A stretch of 64,000 bases of DNA from Rufibacter glacialis (GCF_008271745.1 NZ_VKKZ01000010.1:773677-837676), one strand, 5' to 3'. Shown: positions 42,820-52,168, counted from the first letter of the stretch. Notes: generated by a model not told the origin, from the letters alone. Numbers and translations: made by a program.

Positions 42820-44553
42820 ATGGAAGAAACCCCCAAAACGCTTGCGTTGCCAGAGCGTAAAACCCGCCAGTACCTTCCCGCCGACTTTGAGGTACGGGAT
42901 TGGGAGTCGCTGGAGGCCTACTTTGAAGAGCTGAAGACCAGAGAGCTCCATTCACTGGCAGACCTGGAAAAATGGATCGCGGACCGAAGTGAACTGGAGA
43001 GCGTGCTCTCCGAGAACCTGGCCTGGCGGTACATCAAAATGACCTGCGATACCCAAGACGAGGCCCTTACGCAAGCGTTTCAGTTCTTTGTGACCGAAAT
43101 TGAGCCCAAAGCCTCTCCCTATGATGATGCCTTCAACCGAAAATTGGTGGAGTCACCGTTTGCAGAAGGACTGGATGGGCAGAAATACCGCATCTACCTG
43201 CGAGGGGTGCGGCGGGCCATTGAACTGTTCCGGGAAGAGAACATTCCGCTGCAGACCGAGATCAGCACCAAACAGCAGCAGTACGGGGCCATTGCCGGCG
43301 CCATGATGGTGACGCTGGATGGGGAAGAAATGACCCTCCAAAGAGCCGGTGACCGTCTGAAGCAGACGAACAGAGCCGTGCGCGAAGAGGCCTACCTGGC
43401 CGTGCAGGCACGTAGGCTGGAAGACAAAGAGAAGCTGGATGACCTGTTCACTGAACTGGTGCAACTGCGCCACCAGGTAGCGGTGAACGCCGGCTTTGAC
43501 AACTTCCGTGATTACATGTTCGCCGCGCTGGGCAGATTTGACTACGGTCCGCAAGACACCTTCTCGTTCCACCAGGCCATTAAAGAGAAAGTGGTGCCCA
43601 TTACCCGGCAGATTGATGTAGAGCACAAAGAACTGCTGAAGCTGGATGGCCTCCGGCCCTGGGATATGGACGTAGATCCCAGCGGGCTGCCACCGCTGGA
43701 GCCCTTCAAAACCGGCGAGGAGCTGTTGACCAAAACCATTGACTGCTTCTACCGCCTTGATGCCTACCTAGGTGACTGTCTGGTGACCATGCGCGAGATG
43801 GGCCACCTGGATCTGGAATCCCGCAAAGGCAAAGCGCCTGGTGGCTACAACTACCCGCTGGATGAGATCGGGGTGCCGTTCATCTTCATGAATGCCACTT
43901 CCTCGCTCCGCGACGTGGTGACGCTATTGCACGAAGGCGGCCACGCTGTCCATTCCTTCCTCACCCGTGACCTGCCGCTCAACGCTGCTAAGCATCCACC
44001 GTCTGAGGTGGCGGAACTGGCTTCTATGTCCATGGAGTTGTTGACGCTGGACCATTGGGATATCTTCTTCCCGAACCAGGAAGACCTGGTGCGCGCGAAA
44101 CGCCAGCACCTGGAGGGCGTTCTGGAAACCTTCCCGTGGGTAGCCACCATTGACAAGTTCCAGCACTGGGTGTATGAGAACCCCAACCACACCGTAGAGG
44201 AGCGCCACCAGAATTGGGTGAAAGTCTTTGAGGAGTTCAACCTGCAGGAAGTGGATTGGACCGGGTTAGAGCATATTAAGCCGTTTATCTGGCAAAAGCA
44301 GTTGCACCTGTATGAGGTTCCTTTCTATTATATAGAATATGCCATGGCCCAACTTGGTGCCATTGCCGTCTGGAAACGGTACAAATCTGAGCCTGAGGCG
44401 GCCCTGGAAGGCTACAAGAAAGCCCTCAGCCTGGGCTACACCGCCACCATTGGCGAAATCTATGATGCCGCCGGGATCCGCTTTGACTTCTCCAGCGACT
44501 ATATCCAGTCTCTGGTGGATTTCGTGAAAGAGGAGATGGAGCAGTTGGGTTAG
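42820..44553 (+). CDS. pepF: M3-family oligoendopeptidase (PepF-like)
   Basis: 577 aa from the ATG at 42820. The zinc-binding HEGGH motif (His371, Glu372, His375) and the downstream glutamate region are typical of the thimet/M3 fold, as are the N-terminal bundle and YYIEYAMAQLGA near the C-terminus. It cuts short peptides in the cytoplasm. No signal sequence. Placed 18 bases after the reductase gene, so probably co-transcribed, with no obvious functional link. Confidence 0.93.
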   Translation: MEETPKTLALPERKTRQYLPADFEVRDWESLEAYFEELKTRELHSLADLEKWIADRSELESVLSENLAWRYIKMTCDTQDEALTQAFQFFVTEIEPKASPYDDAFNRKLVESPFAEGLDGQKYRIYLRGVRRAIELFREENIPLQTEISTKQQQYGAIAGAMMVTLDGEEMTLQRAGDRLKQTNRAVREEAYLAVQARRLEDKEKLDDLFTELVQLRHQVAVNAGFDNFRDYMFAALGRFDYGPQDTFSFHQAIKEKVVPITRQIDVEHKELLKLDGLRPWDMDVDPSGLPPLEPFKTGEELLTKTIDCFYRLDAYLGDCLVTMREMGHLDLESRKGKAPGGYNYPLDEIGVPFIFMNATSSLRDVVTLLHEGGHAVHSFLTRDLPLNAAKHPPSEVAELASMSMELLTLDHWDIFFPNQEDLVRAKRQHLEGVLETFPWVATIDKFQHWVYENPNHTVEERHQNWVKVFEEFNLQEVDWTGLEHIKPFIWQKQLHLYEVPFYYIEYAMAQLGAIAVWKRYKSEPEAALEGYKKALSLGYTATIGEIYDAAGIRFDFSSDYIQSLVDFVKEEMEQLG

Positions 44554-44560
44554 AAAACAA

Positions 44561-44588
44561 GGCCTTTCGGTAAAACGAGCCCCAAAAC
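44561..44588. repeat. Palindromic element, divergent copy merged with terminator
   Basis: GGTAAAACGAGCCCCAAAAC right half is clear; left half weak. It forms the 5' side of the pepF terminator. Confidence 0.4.
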
Positions 44589-44639
44589 AGGAACGCCTCA
44601 GAAGTATCTTCTGAGGCGTTCCTGTTTTGGGGCTCGTTT
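44573..44639. terminator. Very long terminator hairpin (32-bp arms)
   Basis: Perfect 32-bp inverted repeats 44573-44604 and 44608-44639 with a 3-nt loop. Lies between the convergent pepF-like gene and the lipoprotein gene. Confidence 0.85.
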
Positions 44640-44664
44640 CTTAATTCCGGTGCGGAATCAGGAC

Positions 44665-45300
44665 TTATTGTTCTTCTTCCTCTTCTTTGACCGGCGCATC
44701 TTTGTCTACCCATTGAAACAAGGGAGCAGGCTGCAAGGTGTCATAAGGTTTGCCCAGTTGAGGGATCTGGCCTTTGTAGCGCCGAAGCAGTGTGTTCAGT
44801 TCCTTGGCGGTTTGGTCATAGCGGCCGCGGTAAAAGACCGTCTCACTGTGGTGCGCGGTGATGGACTCATTCAAAGAATCTACCCGGGCAATACCGGTGG
44901 GGCCGGTCTCCGGCAGAAAGGCTCTGATGGCGTTCCAGACTGAATCCTGCGCTTGGTCATAGGCATCAATGCGGTCAGAGTCACGTACGCTGGTACGGTC
45001 ATAGCGCAGGGTTTGGAGCCTGCGCAGGGCATGTTGCAGTTGGGCCCGTTGGGTAGATCCCAGCGCCGCGGGCGGAATAGCCGCCAGAATCTCCTCCATC
45101 TGTTGGGTTTTGATGCTGTCGCTCCACATCATCACGTTCCATTTGCCAGCCAGGGTGTCTGACAAGACGGCTAGTTCCTGCTTCAGTTGCTCATTGGAGA
45201 TAGGGCGGGCAAGTCGGCCAGATCTCCCTGAATCTTTGGAACAGCCAGCCAAACTCACCACCAGCGCTAGGGCCACCCCAAAGAATATATTCTGTTTCAT
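44665..45300 (-). CDS. Hypothetical lipoprotein
   Basis: 211 aa from the ATG at 45300 (MKQNIFFGVALALVVSLAGCSK), which puts a clear signal segment and lipobox at the N-terminus; 30 extra upstream codons have no such feature. The mature part is alpha-helical and charged (ISNEQLKQELAVLSDTLAGK, DQAQDSVWNAIRAFL, QTAKELNTLLRRYKGQ) and ends in a run of glutamates. I do not recognise the family. Likely an outer-membrane-anchored helical protein. Confidence 0.8.
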   Translation of the reverse strand: MKQNIFFGVALALVVSLAGCSKDSGRSGRLARPISNEQLKQELAVLSDTLAGKWNVMMWSDSIKTQQMEEILAAIPPAALGSTQRAQLQHALRRLQTLRYDRTSVRDSDRIDAYDQAQDSVWNAIRAFLPETGPTGIARVDSLNESITAHHSETVFYRGRYDQTAKELNTLLRRYKGQIPQLGKPYDTLQPAPLFQWVDKDAPVKEEEEEQ

Positions 45301-45519
45301 TTGTTCAATCATTGAAAATCGGCTTACGCCTGCCGTAGTAGAAGGCTTTAGGCTCACAAAAGCCAGACAACCTGCAAACGTAACAGCCATGCTTCCCGTT
45401 GCAAACGAGGCAAAGGTTTACCTGTTTCACCCAGCAAAGTGCCGGCAGAAGGGCGTAGCTTCCCCTAGGAACGCCTTATCCCTGAAGAAAGTATACCAGG
45501 AACGTGCCTATAACGGAAG

Positions 45520-46101
45520 TTAGAAGTTTTTAAGGCCGTTGAGCAGGAGGTTAGAAAGGAACTCGGCAATCTCGTCGGGGCTCATCTTGCCCTCGGGTTT
45601 GTACCACATATGCAGCCAGTTCAAGCTGGAAAGCAGCGTCAGGACCACGAACTTCTCATCGGTGACCTTGAACTCTCCGCTGGCGATACCGTCCCGCACA
45701 ATCTGCCGAAGGCTCTCTTCGTACTGGTACCGCATGTCATGGAATTTGCTCAGCGAGGGCTCGCTCAGGTGGCGCCATTCGTTCAGGAACACCCCGGCGG
45801 CGGGCGGGTTTTTGGTGAGCACGCGCACGTGCGCTGCCACTGCCAGCCGAAGCTTCTCGCCGGCCGGCACATTCTGGCCTTTTACCTCATTGAAAGCCGC
45901 ATTGAATTCATCGGCCATCTTGAAACACACCCGCTGCAGAATATCTTCCTTGGATTTGATGTGCGAATAGAGGCTTCCTGCTTCAATGCCCAGTTCCAGC
46001 GCCAGGTCGCGCATGGTGGTAGCAGCGAAACCCCGTGATTTGAAAAGGGAGGTGGCTACTTGGTCTATCTGTTCTTTCCGGGTCAATGGGGCACTAGACA
46101 T
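45520..46101 (-). CDS. TetR/AcrR-family transcriptional regulator
   Basis: 193 aa from the ATG at 46101 (MSSAPLTRKEQIDQVATSLF). The N-terminal helix-turn-helix is clear: SRGFAATTMRDLALELGIEAGSLYSHIKSKEDIL (about 18-52). The C-terminal ligand domain is helical with TETR_C-like YQYEESLRQIVRDGIASGEF. Family members repress genes for efflux or lipid metabolism and are released by a small ligand. The divergent gene is thiL; the target is unknown. Confidence 0.93.
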   Translation of the reverse strand: MSSAPLTRKEQIDQVATSLFKSRGFAATTMRDLALELGIEAGSLYSHIKSKEDILQRVCFKMADEFNAAFNEVKGQNVPAGEKLRLAVAAHVRVLTKNPPAAGVFLNEWRHLSEPSLSKFHDMRYQYEESLRQIVRDGIASGEFKVTDEKFVVLTLLSSLNWLHMWYKPEGKMSPDEIAEFLSNLLLNGLKNF

Positions 46102-46210
46102 ATGGGTACTATTTAAAAAAATCAAAGCTACGTTTACGAACGCCCGTTAGCAAATTTTGTTTGTTTCCCCAGCGAGGAGGAGGGTCCGTGAAGGATGCCG
46201 GGGAAAAAGC

Positions 46211-46218
46211 TATCTTTG
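46211..46218 (+). promoter_or_regulatory. Possible -7 element (TATCTTTG) for thiL
   Basis: Exact TAnnTTTG, 87 bases before the ATG at 46305; no clear -33 TTG. It favours the ATG at 46305 over the frame that begins at 46161. Confidence 0.45.
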
Positions 46219-46304
46219 CAGTTCAGGCAAGATTTTCTAAAAATAGAACGAAAACGTTTATCTCCTATGGTTTTAGGAAAAAAACTACGATAACCACGCA
46301 AAAT

Positions 46305-47333
46305 ATGTCAGAATATACCTCTTTAGATACTTTAGGCGAGTTTGGCCTGATCCGGCGGTTGCAGGAGAACATTGAAGTACACCAGTCTTCCACGGTAGTG
46401 GGCATAGGGGATGATGCCGCCGTTCTGGAGCCGGGCCAGAAACAGATTGTGGTCACCACTGATATGCTGGTAGAGAACGTGCACTTTGACCTCACCTTCT
46501 GCCCCCTCAAACATTTAGGCTACAAGGCCGTGGCCGTGAATGTGTCAGACATTGCCGCTATGAACGCCATTCCCACCCAGATAGTGGTGAGTCTGGCCAT
46601 TGGCGCCCGCTATACGGTAGAAGCCATTGAAGAACTGTACGCGGGCATGCGCCTGGCCTGCGAGAACTACAAGATTGACCTGGTAGGCGGTGACACCACG
46701 GCATCGCGCGGCGGGCTGGTCATCAGCATCACCGCCTTAGGCGAGGTGGAGAAAGGCAAAGCCGTTTTGCGCAGCACCGCCCAAATCAATGACCTGGTGT
46801 GCGTCACCGGCGATTTAGGAGGCGCTTACCTGGGCCTGCAATTACTGGAGCGCGAGAAACAGGCGTTTCTAGCGGACCCTGAAACCCAGCCGGAGCTGGA
46901 AGGCAAAGATTATGTGGTGGGCCGCCAGTTGAGACCCGAAGCCCGCATGGATGTGATCCATGAATTGAAGGAAATGGGTGTGCACCCTACCTCCATGATT
47001 GACATCTCAGACGGGTTAGGCTCTGAGTTGCTGCACATCTGCTCACAAAGCCGGGTAGGGGCCGCTATTTACCAGGACAAACTCCCCGCCGACCAGCAGA
47101 CGTTGGAAACCGCCGAGGAATTCAAGCTGGATCCGGTGACCTGCATTTTAAATGGCGGCGAAGACTATGAGCTGCTCTTCACCGTGAAAATGAGCGACTA
47201 CGACAAGATCCGGAACCACCCGGACATCACCATCATCGGCAACATCACAGATGCCACCGAAGGAGTGCGATTGGTAACCCCGAGCGGCAATGCCTTCCCT
47301 ATCAAGGCGCAAGGCTGGAACCACTTTGGGTAA
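46305..47333 (+). CDS. thiL: Thiamine-monophosphate kinase
   Basis: 343 aa from the ATG at 46305 (MSEYTSLDTLGEFGLIRRL). AIRS/PurM-like fold with VVGIGDDAAVL and NVSDIAAMNAIPTQIV (ATP and Mg sites), LVGGDTTASRGGLVISITALG and MIDISDGLGSELLHI, NGGEDYELLFTV. It makes thiamine diphosphate from thiamine monophosphate and ATP. No thi biosynthesis genes or TPP riboswitch adjoin it. Confidence 0.94.
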   Translation: MSEYTSLDTLGEFGLIRRLQENIEVHQSSTVVGIGDDAAVLEPGQKQIVVTTDMLVENVHFDLTFCPLKHLGYKAVAVNVSDIAAMNAIPTQIVVSLAIGARYTVEAIEELYAGMRLACENYKIDLVGGDTTASRGGLVISITALGEVEKGKAVLRSTAQINDLVCVTGDLGGAYLGLQLLEREKQAFLADPETQPELEGKDYVVGRQLRPEARMDVIHELKEMGVHPTSMIDISDGLGSELLHICSQSRVGAAIYQDKLPADQQTLETAEEFKLDPVTCILNGGEDYELLFTVKMSDYDKIRNHPDITIIGNITDATEGVRLVTPSGNAFPIKAQGWNHFG

Positions 47334-47380
47334 AAGCCACCCTCACTGCCACTTCAGTAGACTTGAGCAATAGACTACAG

Positions 47381-47416
47381 CTTTTTGGGCCTGTTTTGTA
47401 AAAAACGGGTCTGATA
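47381..47416. repeat. Intergenic 40-bp palindromic element, copy
   Basis: CTTTTTGGGCCTG on the left, ACGGGTCTGATAC on the right, core TTTTGTAAAAA. Confidence 0.6.
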
Positions 47417-47428
47417 CTGAAAAGAATT

Positions 47429-47457
47429 TAGCCCCGCAGGTTTTAGAACCTGTGGGG
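47429..47457 (+). terminator. Terminator after thiL, ACAGGTTTT-like
   Basis: AGCCCCGCAGGTT / AACCTGTGGGGCT arms with one wobble, followed by a T run. Shares CAGGTTTT / AACCTGTG with the palindrome at 23105. Confidence 0.8.
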
Positions 47458-47788
47458 CTTTTTTGTGGAAAGGCAATTTCCTATTTCCTGTCTCAGCAAC
47501 AACAGTCAGGTCAAAACCAGAGGCAGTATTGCAGGGCAAGAAGGGTGATTGCTCGCTATTATCATGCACAGATTACTGCCAGAGCAACGAATAATTCTGG
47601 AGCTATAGGTTCTGCGATGATAGTTGAACCCTGCCTGAAGGCTTTTAAGTTATTTCGTTTATTTTAAATAGAATCTATTTATTGGTGAGGTTTTTTTATT
47701 AATTCTAAGCTTTGATCGTTATTATTGTCAACGAATGTGGTGCAGATAATCAAAATAGTAATCTATATTTTCAACATCAAGTAAGTGC

Positions 47789-49129
47789 ATGAGCCCAAAA
47801 GTACAAGAGTTCCTGAAAAAAGTTGAAGCCAGAAACCCACACGAGCCAGAGTTCCTGCAAGCGGTGCAGGAGGTGGCCGAAACGATTATTCCGTTTCTGG
47901 ATGAAAACCCCAAGTATAACAATGCCAGAATTCTGGAGCGCATGGTAGAGCCAGAGCGGGTACTTATGTTCAGGGTGCCATGGCTTAATGATAAGAATGA
48001 GGTGGAGGTGAACAGAGGTTTCCGGGTGCAGATGAACAGCGCCATTGGGCCTTACAAAGGGGGGCTTCGCTTCCATTCGTCGGTAAACCTCAGCATCCTG
48101 AAATTCCTGGCCTTTGAGCAGGTGTTCAAAAATAGCCTTACGGGGCTTCCCATGGGGGGTGGTAAGGGCGGTTCAGACTTTGACCCAACCGGGAAATCAG
48201 ACAGTGAGATCATGAAGTTCTGCCAAAGCTTTATGACCGAATTGTACCGCCACGTGGGGGCTGATATTGACGTGCCCGCGGGAGATATAGGGGTTGGCGC
48301 GCGCGAGGTAGGGTATATGTTTGGCCAATACAAGCGCATCAAAGGTCAGTTCACCGGCGTGCTTACCGGCAAAGGGCTTAGTTGGGGAGGCAGCGCTATT
48401 CGGCCAGAGGCCACAGGCTATGGGGTGGTGTACTTTGCCGAGCACATGCTGGCCACCCGCGGGGAAACGCTGGAAGGAAAGACCGTTGCTATCTCTGGCT
48501 CTGGGAACGTGGCCCAGTTTACCGTAGAAAGATGCCTTCAGGCGGGTGCCAAGGTGGTGACCCTTTCAGACTCCAGCGGGTTTATCTATGACCCCCAAGG
48601 GATCTGCGTTGAGAGACTAGCCTACGTAATGGAGTTGAAAAACGAAAAGCGCGGCCGCATCAAAGAATACGCTGAAAAATTTGGTTGTGAGTTCTACGAG
48701 GGCGAACGCCCCTGGCGGATAAAATGCGATGTGGCCTTGCCCAGCGCTTCCCAGAATGAACTGGACGAAGCAGATGCCCGCGCCCTGGTGGCCAACGGTT
48801 GTATCTGCGTGGCCGAAGGAGCCAACATGCCTAGCACCCCAGAGGCTATCCATGTTTTTACCGAAGCCAAAATTTTATATGCACCGGGCAAAGCCTCCAA
48901 TGCCGGCGGGGTGGCAGTATCTGGGCTTGAAATGTCCCAGAACTCTCTGCGCATTTCCTGGAGCCGTGAGGAGGTGAACAGCAAGCTTTGGCAGATCATG
49001 AAAGACATCCATGGCTTGTGTGTCAAGTATGGTACCGAGGAAGACGGGTACATCAACTATGAGAAGGGAGCTAATATAGGAGGGTTTATCAAAGTGGCAG
49101 ATGCCATGCTGGCGCAGGGAGTTATCTAG
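47789..49129 (+). CDS. gdhA: Glutamate dehydrogenase (NADP-type)
   Basis: 446 aa, the size of the hexameric small-subunit enzyme. Substrate site GLPMGGGKGGSDFDPTGKSD, PAGDIGVGAREVGYMFGQYK, and the coenzyme Rossmann motif GSGNVAQFTVER. It makes glutamate from 2-oxoglutarate, ammonium and NADPH, fitting the ammonium transporter elsewhere in the window. The N-terminus (MSPKVQEFLKKVEARNPHEPEF) matches the biosynthetic type. Coenzyme assignment is inferred from the family. Confidence 0.95.
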   Translation: MSPKVQEFLKKVEARNPHEPEFLQAVQEVAETIIPFLDENPKYNNARILERMVEPERVLMFRVPWLNDKNEVEVNRGFRVQMNSAIGPYKGGLRFHSSVNLSILKFLAFEQVFKNSLTGLPMGGGKGGSDFDPTGKSDSEIMKFCQSFMTELYRHVGADIDVPAGDIGVGAREVGYMFGQYKRIKGQFTGVLTGKGLSWGGSAIRPEATGYGVVYFAEHMLATRGETLEGKTVAISGSGNVAQFTVERCLQAGAKVVTLSDSSGFIYDPQGICVERLAYVMELKNEKRGRIKEYAEKFGCEFYEGERPWRIKCDVALPSASQNELDEADARALVANGCICVAEGANMPSTPEAIHVFTEAKILYAPGKASNAGGVAVSGLEMSQNSLRISWSREEVNSKLWQIMKDIHGLCVKYGTEEDGYINYEKGANIGGFIKVADAMLAQGVI

Positions 49130-49130
49130 T

Positions 49131-49190
49131 GCCCCTCTTAAAACCAAAAGGTCTGCTCCATAGGGCAGACCTTCTGGTTTTAAGAGGGGC
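49131..49190. terminator. Bidirectional terminator after gdhA
   Basis: 26-base arms (49131-49156 / 49165-49190) with one mismatch, GCCCCTCTTAAAACC / GGTTTTAAGAGGGGC at the outside. Starts right after the gdhA stop codon. Confidence 0.85.
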
Positions 49191-49200
49191 TTGGCGAATA

Positions 49201-49569
49201 TCAATCCTCTGGATAGGGAACGAACACGAAGTTCATGAAATCGCGGTCAATCACAAAAAGGCAGCAGAATTCATCCGCATCCCGGTAAGCCTGCTGGAAT
49301 TCCTCTATTTTGTCTTCGCCCACCAATTGGCGGTTCACGAAGTCTTCCAGGTAAGAGGCGTTGATGTGCCATTCCAACTCCCGCTCATGAGCCGCGATCA
49401 ACAGACCGCCAATGGGCGTGATTTCGCGGGAGAACACGAAAATAGGGTACTTGGAGATGTCGCGTTTTCTGATGGCATAGGAAGCCTCTTTCAGGGTGTC
49501 TGACACCTGCACGAAATCTTTGGTGATGGTGCCCAGGTATTTGCCGTTCAGTTCTGGATCGTTCTGCAT
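49201..49569 (-). CDS. Hypothetical cytoplasmic protein
   Basis: 122 aa, no signal or membrane segment. I do not recognise it. It opens MQNDPELNGKYLGTITKDFV and has patterned helices and strands (SREITPIGGLLIAAHERELE, YLEDFVNRQLVGEDKIEEFQ, CCLFVIDRDFMNFVFVPY), consistent with a compact alpha/beta fold. Sandwiched between the gdhA terminator and the gene for RlmD, both convergent or same-strand neighbours give no function. Confidence 0.75.
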   Translation of the reverse strand: MQNDPELNGKYLGTITKDFVQVSDTLKEASYAIRKRDISKYPIFVFSREITPIGGLLIAAHERELEWHINASYLEDFVNRQLVGEDKIEEFQQAYRDADEFCCLFVIDRDFMNFVFVPYPED

Positions 49570-49621
49570 AGACGTAGCAAGTAGTGCGTATCAGGTAGCA
49601 CGTTTTATCTTAGTAAAGAGA

Positions 49622-49663
49622 TGCCTTTAGGAGCTGTTTTCTTAAAAACGGCCCCTAAAGGCA
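49622..49663. repeat. Intergenic 40-bp palindromic element, well-conserved copy
   Basis: TGCCTTTAGGAGCTGTTTTC and GGCCCCTAAAGGCA around TTAAAAAC. In the gap before the rlmD stop codon. Confidence 0.75.
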
Positions 49664-49688
49664 CACAAGTTTTTCGGTCTCTTTCGGT

Positions 49689-51107
49689 TTATCCTCTCAA
49701 CGTCAGCAGCGCTACGCTTTCTACGTGGTAGGTCTGCGGAAACATGTCTACTGGCTGGATTTTGACCACGTCGTACAGCTCAGAAAGCATCTCCAGGTCA
49801 CGGGCCTGCGTAGCTGGGTTGCAGCTCACGTACACAATGCGATTGGCTTTCACTTCCAGCAGTTTGGTCACCACGTCGGGGTGCATGCCGGCGCGGGGCG
49901 GATCTGTGATGATCACGTCTGGCCTGCCGTGGCGCGCGAACAGCTCGTGCGTGAGCACATCTTTCATGTCTCCGGCGTAGAAATGCGTGTTGGTGATGTC
50001 GTTGATCTGCGAGTTGATCTTGGCGTCTTCAATGGCGCTGGCCACGTACTCTATGCCCACTACCTGCGCCGCCTTTCGGGCCACGAAGTTAGCGATGGTG
50101 CCCGCGCCCGTATACAGGTCGTACACGGTCTCGGTGCCGTTCAGCAGGGCGAAGTCGCGGGTGAGCTTGTAGAGGTTGTAGGCCTGCTCTGAGTTGGTCT
50201 GGTAGAAAGACTTGGGCCCTACCCTGAACCGCAGCCCTTCCATCTGCTCATGGATGTAGGGTTCGCCGTGGTAGCACACCACCTCCAGGTCATGGAAGGT
50301 CTCGTTGCCTTTGCTGTTGACCACGTAGTGCAGTGAGGTGATCTGTGGGAATTCCTGCAGGAGGTGGTTCAGCAGGGGCTGTAGCCACTCCATCTGGTCC
50401 TGGAACACCTGCACAATCACCATCAGGTCGCCGGTGTTGGCGGTTCTGATGATCAGGTTACGCAGGTATCCTTCCTGCCTTACCAAGTCAAAGAATGGCA
50501 GGTTGTGGTCCAGAGCGTATTTCTTCACCGCCAGCCTGATCTCGTTAGACGGAGCCGGTTGCAGATAGCAATGCTGGATATCCACTATTTTGTCAAAACG
50601 AAGCGGAATATGGAAGCCCAGGGCTCGTCTTTCCAATTCTTCGCCGCTGTCAATCTGCTCTTTGGTAAGCCAGGCGTTGCCCGAGAAGGTGTACTCCAGC
50701 TTGTTTCGGTAAAAGCTCACCCGGTCAGAGGGAAGAATGGGCAGCATTTCGTGGCCGGTGATCTTGCCGATGCGTTCCACGTTGTCGTTCACCTGCTTCT
50801 GCTTGTAGAACAGCTGGGTGTCATACGGGATGTGTTGCCACTTGCAGCCGCCGCACACGCCGAAGTGCTCGCAGAACGGCTGGGTGCGGGCTTCAGAATA
50901 GGCATGGAAATGGACAGGTACGCCTTCCAGGTAATTCTTCCGCTTTTTGGTGATGCGTACGTCCACCACATCGCCGGGGGCCACATCTGAGATGAACACC
51001 ACCAGGTTGTCATGGCGCACGATGCATTTGCCTTCAGCGGCCATTTCCTCCACGCGAACCTGCGTAAGGACTTCGTATTTATGTTTTTTCTGCTTGTATC
51101 TTTTCAC
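49689..51107 (-). CDS. rlmD: 23S rRNA (uracil-5-)-methyltransferase, RlmD/RumA type
   Basis: 472 aa from a GTG at 51107 (VKRYKQKKHKYEVL); the frame extends further but only to a TTG. TRAM domain (about 10-62), a [4Fe-4S] site with CEHFGVCGGCKWQHI, then a SAM-binding methyltransferase domain with DLYTGAGTIANFVA, DVIITDPPRAGMHP and the catalytic YVSCNPAT. It methylates C5 of uridine in 23S rRNA; the exact site (U1939 or U747) cannot be told. A TATTTTTG box ends 8 bases before the start, so the mRNA may be almost leaderless. Confidence 0.93.
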   Translation of the reverse strand: MKRYKQKKHKYEVLTQVRVEEMAAEGKCIVRHDNLVVFISDVAPGDVVDVRITKKRKNYLEGVPVHFHAYSEARTQPFCEHFGVCGGCKWQHIPYDTQLFYKQKQVNDNVERIGKITGHEMLPILPSDRVSFYRNKLEYTFSGNAWLTKEQIDSGEELERRALGFHIPLRFDKIVDIQHCYLQPAPSNEIRLAVKKYALDHNLPFFDLVRQEGYLRNLIIRTANTGDLMVIVQVFQDQMEWLQPLLNHLLQEFPQITSLHYVVNSKGNETFHDLEVVCYHGEPYIHEQMEGLRFRVGPKSFYQTNSEQAYNLYKLTRDFALLNGTETVYDLYTGAGTIANFVARKAAQVVGIEYVASAIEDAKINSQINDITNTHFYAGDMKDVLTHELFARHGRPDVIITDPPRAGMHPDVVTKLLEVKANRIVYVSCNPATQARDLEMLSELYDVVKIQPVDMFPQTYHVESVALLTLRG

Positions 51108-51114
51108 GGTGCCG

Positions 51115-51122
51115 CAAAAATA
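51115..51122 (-). promoter_or_regulatory. Possible -7 element (TATTTTTG) for rlmD
   Basis: Exact TAnnTTTG, 7 bases upstream of the GTG start. A TTG lies 24 bp further, wider than usual. Confidence 0.4.
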
Positions 51123-51308
51123 CAAAGAAAACTCTGCACAGCCGCCCAATTACCCAAAGGTTCCATTGTAGGTGGCAACTTCTTGAGGGAGAAATGCAAG
51201 CTAGGTCGAGGCAAAAGGAAAACCAGCTGATAGCAAAAGCAGTTTTGGCCTCATGGCTAAAGGCTGGAGCCTACATGAGACCTGAGAAGACCAAGCCAAA
51301 ACTTCTTG

Positions 51309-51316
51309 TATTTTTG
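51309..51316 (+). promoter_or_regulatory. Possible -7 element (TATTTTTG) for the SDR gene
   Basis: Exact TAnnTTTG, 36 bases before the ATG at 51353; no good -33 TTG. Confidence 0.4.
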
Positions 51317-51352
51317 TGAAGGCAGCGGTGTTGCCGAAAGAAGCATGTGACT

Positions 51353-52159
51353 ATGAAAGACAAAGTGATCATCATCACCGGTGGGTCCTCAGGGATTGGC
51401 AGGGCTTGCGCCCTGGCGTTTGGAAGAGCAGGCGCCAAGGTGGTGATTTCGGCCAGGAATACCCAAAAGCTGCAGGAAGTGGGGGAGGAGCTGGCGGCCG
51501 CCGGCGTACCCTACCTGGCCGTGACCGGCGATGTAAGCGTAGAGGCCGACTGCGTGAAGCTGATAGAGGAGACCGTATCGCGGTTTGGCAGGATAGACGT
51601 GATGCTGAACAATGCCGGCATCAGCATGCGGGCCCTGTTCCAGGACGTGGACCTACAGGTGATCCGGCAGCTCATGGATATCAATTTCTGGGGAACGGTG
51701 TACTGTACCAAATATGCCTTGCCGCACCTGCTCAAAAGCAAGGGCTCTGTGATAGGCGTATCCTCTATAGCTGGGTACCAAGGGCTGCCCGGCCGCACGG
51801 GCTATTCAGCCTCTAAATTTGCCATGCAGGGCTTTCTGGGCGCCTTACGTACCGAGACCTTGCACCAAGGGCTTCACGTGATGATCGCCTGTCCGGGTTT
51901 CACCACCTCCAACATCCGTAATACCGCGCTCGCCGCCGATGGCAGCCAACAGGGAGAATCACCCAGAGATGAAGCCAAGATGATGACCTCAGAGGAAGTG
52001 GCTCACTTAATCTTGGAAGGCACCCGCAAGCGCAAGCGGGAGTTGGTGATGACGGGCCAGGGGAAACTAACGGTTTTCCTAAGCAAATGGCTGCCCGGCC
52101 TCACTGATAAACTGGTCTACAACCACATGAAAAAAGAGGCTGATAGTCCGTTTAAATAA
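51353..52159 (+). CDS. SDR family oxidoreductase
   Basis: 268 aa from the ATG at 51353; a GTG two codons earlier is possible. Cofactor loop ITGGSSGIGRACALAFGRAG (about 7-26), NNAG in MLNNAGISM, SSIAGYQGLPGRTGYSASKFA giving catalytic Ser, Tyr and Lys, and the PGFTTSNIR segment. The C-terminus KRELVMTGQGKLTVFLSKWLP suggests membrane contact, as in 3-ketosphinganine or dehydrogenase/reductase 7-like members. Substrate unknown. Divergent from rlmD. Confidence 0.9.
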   Translation: MKDKVIIITGGSSGIGRACALAFGRAGAKVVISARNTQKLQEVGEELAAAGVPYLAVTGDVSVEADCVKLIEETVSRFGRIDVMLNNAGISMRALFQDVDLQVIRQLMDINFWGTVYCTKYALPHLLKSKGSVIGVSSIAGYQGLPGRTGYSASKFAMQGFLGALRTETLHQGLHVMIACPGFTTSNIRNTALAADGSQQGESPRDEAKMMTSEEVAHLILEGTRKRKRELVMTGQGKLTVFLSKWLPGLTDKLVYNHMKKEADSPFK

Positions 52160-52168
52160 CGTTGTAAA

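Larger units (their letters stand above)
47334..47788. other. Intergenic region between thiL and gdhA
   Basis: About 455 bases. Holds a palindromic element (47381-47416), a terminator hairpin (47429-47457) and, after that, about 300 AT-rich bases with no gene I can support. Confidence 0.5.

Noticed and set aside
51316-51816. 166-codon plus-strand frame over the SDR gene
   Set aside because: Shifted frame of the SDR gene with Arg/Gly-rich translation.
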